64,000 nt of DNA, taken from the NCBI RefSeq assembly GCF_017168145.1, contig NZ_JADQTL010000009.1, forward strand, positions 124,001 through 188,000, given 5' to 3'. The notes beneath the pieces are model-generated. The model worked only from the letters and a program-made list of their open reading frames with translations, ran no database searches and was not told the origin of the DNA. This document shows, piece by piece, positions 62,251-64,000 of this stretch (positions are counted from its first letter, which is position 1; each line of letters opens with the position of its first letter). Origin of the DNA: Anaerovorax sp. IOR16 (GTDB lineage Bacteria > Bacillota > Clostridia > Peptostreptococcales > Anaerovoracaceae). A program made the translations under genes and the position numbers.

Positions 62251-62907
62251 ATGAATATTTTAATAGCAATTATTTTTGGTGTATTCGGCATCGGCGTAGG
62301 ATTGATTCTTCCTGATATTACCAATCAAATAATCCGATACAAAAATAAAAAAAGAACCATTGAAATCATCAATAGGAGCTTCAATAAAAAGTTCTGGGCA
62401 TTTATTATAGTGTTAAATGGACTATTATGGACATATTCAGGGATTCGAATTGAAAATAGCTATATTGCTGTTTTGATTTCGCTTATTTTTTCAGTTGCAA
62501 TTCTAATCGCGGTCATTGACATGCAGATACGTCTTATACCGAATGAGCTAGTTCTGCTTTTGTTTTGTCTAAGCATACCGTTTCAGCTGATTTTTTTCGG
62601 ATGGAAAGCGTTATTCTATGCATTTATATGTATGGTTTTACTCGGATTTGCATTTGTCTTCATAGGCAAAATTTTGGGACTGGAACAAGTTGGAGCAGGA
62701 GATGTAAAGTTGGCAGCCGTAATGGGATTGCTGCTTGGTTATCCAAATATTACGATTGCACTTATTGGCATGAGTATTGGGATACTTCTCTTTTGCGGCA
62801 TCGGGTTAATAACAAAAAAATTAACGTTATCCAGTTTTTTTCCATTTGCCCCCTTTCTTATGTTTGGGACAATTTCTACCTTTATTTATCTGATGGAGCA
62901 GATATAA
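62251..62907 (+). CDS. Prepilin peptidase (A24 family, TadV-like)
   Basis: A 218-aa membrane aspartic peptidase with about 6-7 helices. The two catalytic Asp are in AVIDMQIRLIPNE and GAGDVKLAA (GxGD motif). There is no Cys-rich methylase loop, so it is the short type typical of Tad/Flp systems. It should process the two Flp pilins and the TadE pseudopilin encoded next. TTGAGGAC precedes the start. Expression depends on the riboswitch leader. Confidence 0.9.
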   Translation: MNILIAIIFGVFGIGVGLILPDITNQIIRYKNKKRTIEIINRSFNKKFWAFIIVLNGLLWTYSGIRIENSYIAVLISLIFSVAILIAVIDMQIRLIPNELVLLLFCLSIPFQLIFFGWKALFYAFICMVLLGFAFVFIGKILGLEQVGAGDVKLAAVMGLLLGYPNITIALIGMSIGILLFCGIGLITKKLTLSSFFPFAPFLMFGTISTFIYLMEQI

Positions 62908-62966
62908 ATAATGGTTTTAATTTTATATAAAACAATAAAAAACGTTAAAGAAAGGAGGAAAAATGC

Positions 62967-63131
62967 ATGAAAAATTTTTTTAATTGGCTTAGAAAGGAAG
63001 AAAGTGGTCAAGGAATGGTGGAATATGGTTTAATCATTGCTCTTGTGGCAATTATTGCGGTTGTTACATTATCGCCATTAGGTACGAAGATAGCGGCTAC
63101 CTTTACTTCCATTTCTTCAAATCTCCCTTAA
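62967..63131 (+). CDS. flp: Flp-family pilin 1
   Basis: A 54-aa prepilin. Leader MKNFFNWLRKEESG is cut after Gly14, giving QGMVEYGLIIAL with Glu5-Tyr6, the Flp signature, followed by a hydrophobic helix to about residue 40. AAAGGAGG lies 12 nt before ATG 62967. An out-of-frame ATG at 62963 is ignored. It forms the adhesive Flp pilus fibre. Confidence 0.9.
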   Translation: MKNFFNWLRKEESGQGMVEYGLIIALVAIIAVVTLSPLGTKIAATFTSISSNLP

Positions 63132-63198
63132 TAACATATCGCTTTAGTGGCGCAACCCAACAGTTAGCTTTAATTATTTTGCAAGGAGGATAAGTTGG

Positions 63199-63363
63199 AT
63201 GAAAAAGATTTTAAATTGGCTTAAAAACGAGGAAAGCGGTCAAGGAATGGTTGAGTACGGACTGATTATTGCTTTAGTAGCGATCATTGCAGTTGTTACA
63301 TTATCTCCGTTAGGAACAAAGGTTGCAGCTGTATTTACTTCAATTACTTCTCAGTTGCCATAA
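63199..63363 (+). CDS. flp: Flp-family pilin 2
   Basis: A 54-aa paralogue of the preceding pilin, differing at only about 11 positions, mostly in the leader and the last 15 residues. The processing site is again SG-QGMVEY. AAGGAGG precedes the start. It may form mixed pili or be the major subunit. Confidence 0.9.
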   Translation: MKKILNWLKNEESGQGMVEYGLIIALVAIIAVVTLSPLGTKVAAVFTSITSQLP

Positions 63364-63414
63364 ATGAATACAGCTTAAAATGATTCTTATTATTAGTAAT
63401 GATTGTGTAAAATG

Positions 63415-63444
63415 GCAGACCTTGGTCGCAGGGACTGGGTCTGC
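63415..63444 (+). terminator. Partial terminator between pilins and tadE
   Basis: GCAGACC (63415-63421) pairs with GGTCTGC (63438-63444), followed by TGTTCTCATTTT, a poor T run. It probably allows read-through and lowers expression of the assembly genes relative to the pilins. Confidence 0.65.
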
Positions 63445-63503
63445 TGTTCTCATTTTAAGAGCATTGCAAGATTGTAAAAGTAATTTGAGAGGTGGTGGAG
63501 CTT

Positions 63504-63887
63504 TTGCATATCAGAAATGAAAAAGGACAGGCAATGGTAGAATTTGCATTGGTATTGCCCATTCTTTTATTGCTCCTCTGTGCTATTTGCGAATTTGGTT
63601 CTATTTTTTCCAATCAGATTCTAGCGAATAATGCCTGCCGTGAGGCAGTTCGATATGCAGCGGTCCATTATAAGGACGATGGATTAACAAAAGTGGAAGA
63701 CGAAACAGACATCATAGTTAAGAACTATTCATCAAGCTTTGATATTCAAATTTCAATCTCTGCAACCGAAGAAATCAAAGCAGATGTTTCGGCAAAAGTA
63801 AAACTACTTACTCCGGTATTTAGTTTTTTGGACGATGGAAACGGTTATATCAATCTTAATTCACAATGTACTATGAGGATTGAATAA
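63504..63887 (+). CDS. TadE-like pseudopilin
   Basis: A 127-aa protein. The N-terminal NEKGQAMVEFALVLPIL carries the pseudopilin cleavage motif (G-QAMVEF) and a hydrophobic helix to about residue 30; the rest is extracytoplasmic. TTG 63504 is chosen with GGTGG 8 nt upstream; GTG codons at 63492 and 63495 are in frame but too close to the ribosome site. It helps pilus biogenesis. Confidence 0.82.
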   Translation: MHIRNEKGQAMVEFALVLPILLLLLCAICEFGSIFSNQILANNACREAVRYAAVHYKDDGLTKVEDETDIIVKNYSSSFDIQISISATEEIKADVSAKVKLLTPVFSFLDDGNGYINLNSQCTMRIE

Positions 63888-63911
63888 ATTCATTTTGCAG
63901 GAGGAAAACGT

Positions 63912-64000
63912 TTGAAAAAGGTTAAAATATTTGCACTTATAGCAGCAATAGTGACGGCTACCTTACTGTTTATTTTCTTAAATTCTCTTAGTCATCGCGG
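63912..64000 (+). CDS. Start of a probable CpaB/RcpC pilus assembly protein (cut by window)
   Basis: The frame starts at TTG 63912 behind AGGAGG and reads MKKVKIFALIAAIVTATLLF before the window ends, a signal-anchor helix as in CpaB proteins. The assignment relies on position after flp-tadE. Confidence 0.5.
   Translation, partial: MKKVKIFALIAAIVTATLLFIFLNSLSHR

Overview
The window looks like a chromosomal segment of a low-GC, anaerobic, probably endospore-forming member of the Clostridia. The evidence is A+T-rich coding sequence with strong AGGAGG-type ribosome sites, a CwlD-type germination amidase, a SAM-I riboswitch before metK, tandem c-di-GMP-I riboswitches before a Flp/Tad pilus locus, an agr-type peptide quorum-sensing locus, an SLH-anchored peptidase and many ferredoxin-type proteins. 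The species cannot be named from the sequence alone.

Layout. 1-9.9 kb: a 5'-cut surface peptidase (M28+M14+SLH), alaX-like editing protein, cwlD, a ClC transporter, a divergent cis-prenyltransferase and an unknown protein. 10.0-11.6 kb: an IS110-family insertion sequence with a roughly 300-nt non-coding end that should encode its guide (bridge) RNA. 11.6-30.5 kb: housekeeping genes galU, nnrE (frameshifted), SAM riboswitch-metK, lysC, an OmpR-type two-component pair, nhaC, a DUF362 ferredoxin protein, secA, prfB (programmed +1 frameshift), rplY/ctc, an AI-2E-family permease, tex and a ppaX-like phosphatase. 30.5-33.3 kb: an agr-like locus with agrA-agrC on one strand meeting agrB-agrD on the other. 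33.3-43.3 kb: a small CBM48-like protein, an ArsR-controlled ferredoxin/NapH-type operon, MATE and MerR genes, Rrf2-cysK, and addB without addA.

43.45-57.45 kb is the most interesting part. A 13.9-kb mobilizable element (XRE regulator, type I restriction-modification operon with an embedded PrrC/RloC-like anticodon nuclease, a RepA-like ATPase, MobC, relaxase, large serine recombinase) sits inside a tRNA-Thr(CGT) gene. It cuts that gene in two in the variable loop. The two halves, 43449-43496 and 57426-57453, rejoin on paper into a perfect 76-nt cloverleaf. The element carries its own, clearly different tRNA-Thr(CGT) 107 bp inside the left junction. It therefore appears to destroy a host tRNA gene and supply a replacement, while also encoding a probable tRNA-cleaving toxin.

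57.5-64 kb: a GNAT acetyltransferase, a DUF4367-like remnant, an ECF sigma factor with a DUF4179 membrane partner, gldA, then two complete c-di-GMP-I riboswitch/terminator units in series. These precede a prepilin peptidase, two near-identical Flp pilins, a TadE pseudopilin and the start of a probable CpaB gene that runs off the window.

Three genes (nnrE, agrC, hsdS) are each broken by one apparently missing base, and agrB seems damaged at its 5' end. Because all the clear cases go in the same direction, base-calling error must be excluded before biological meaning is claimed.
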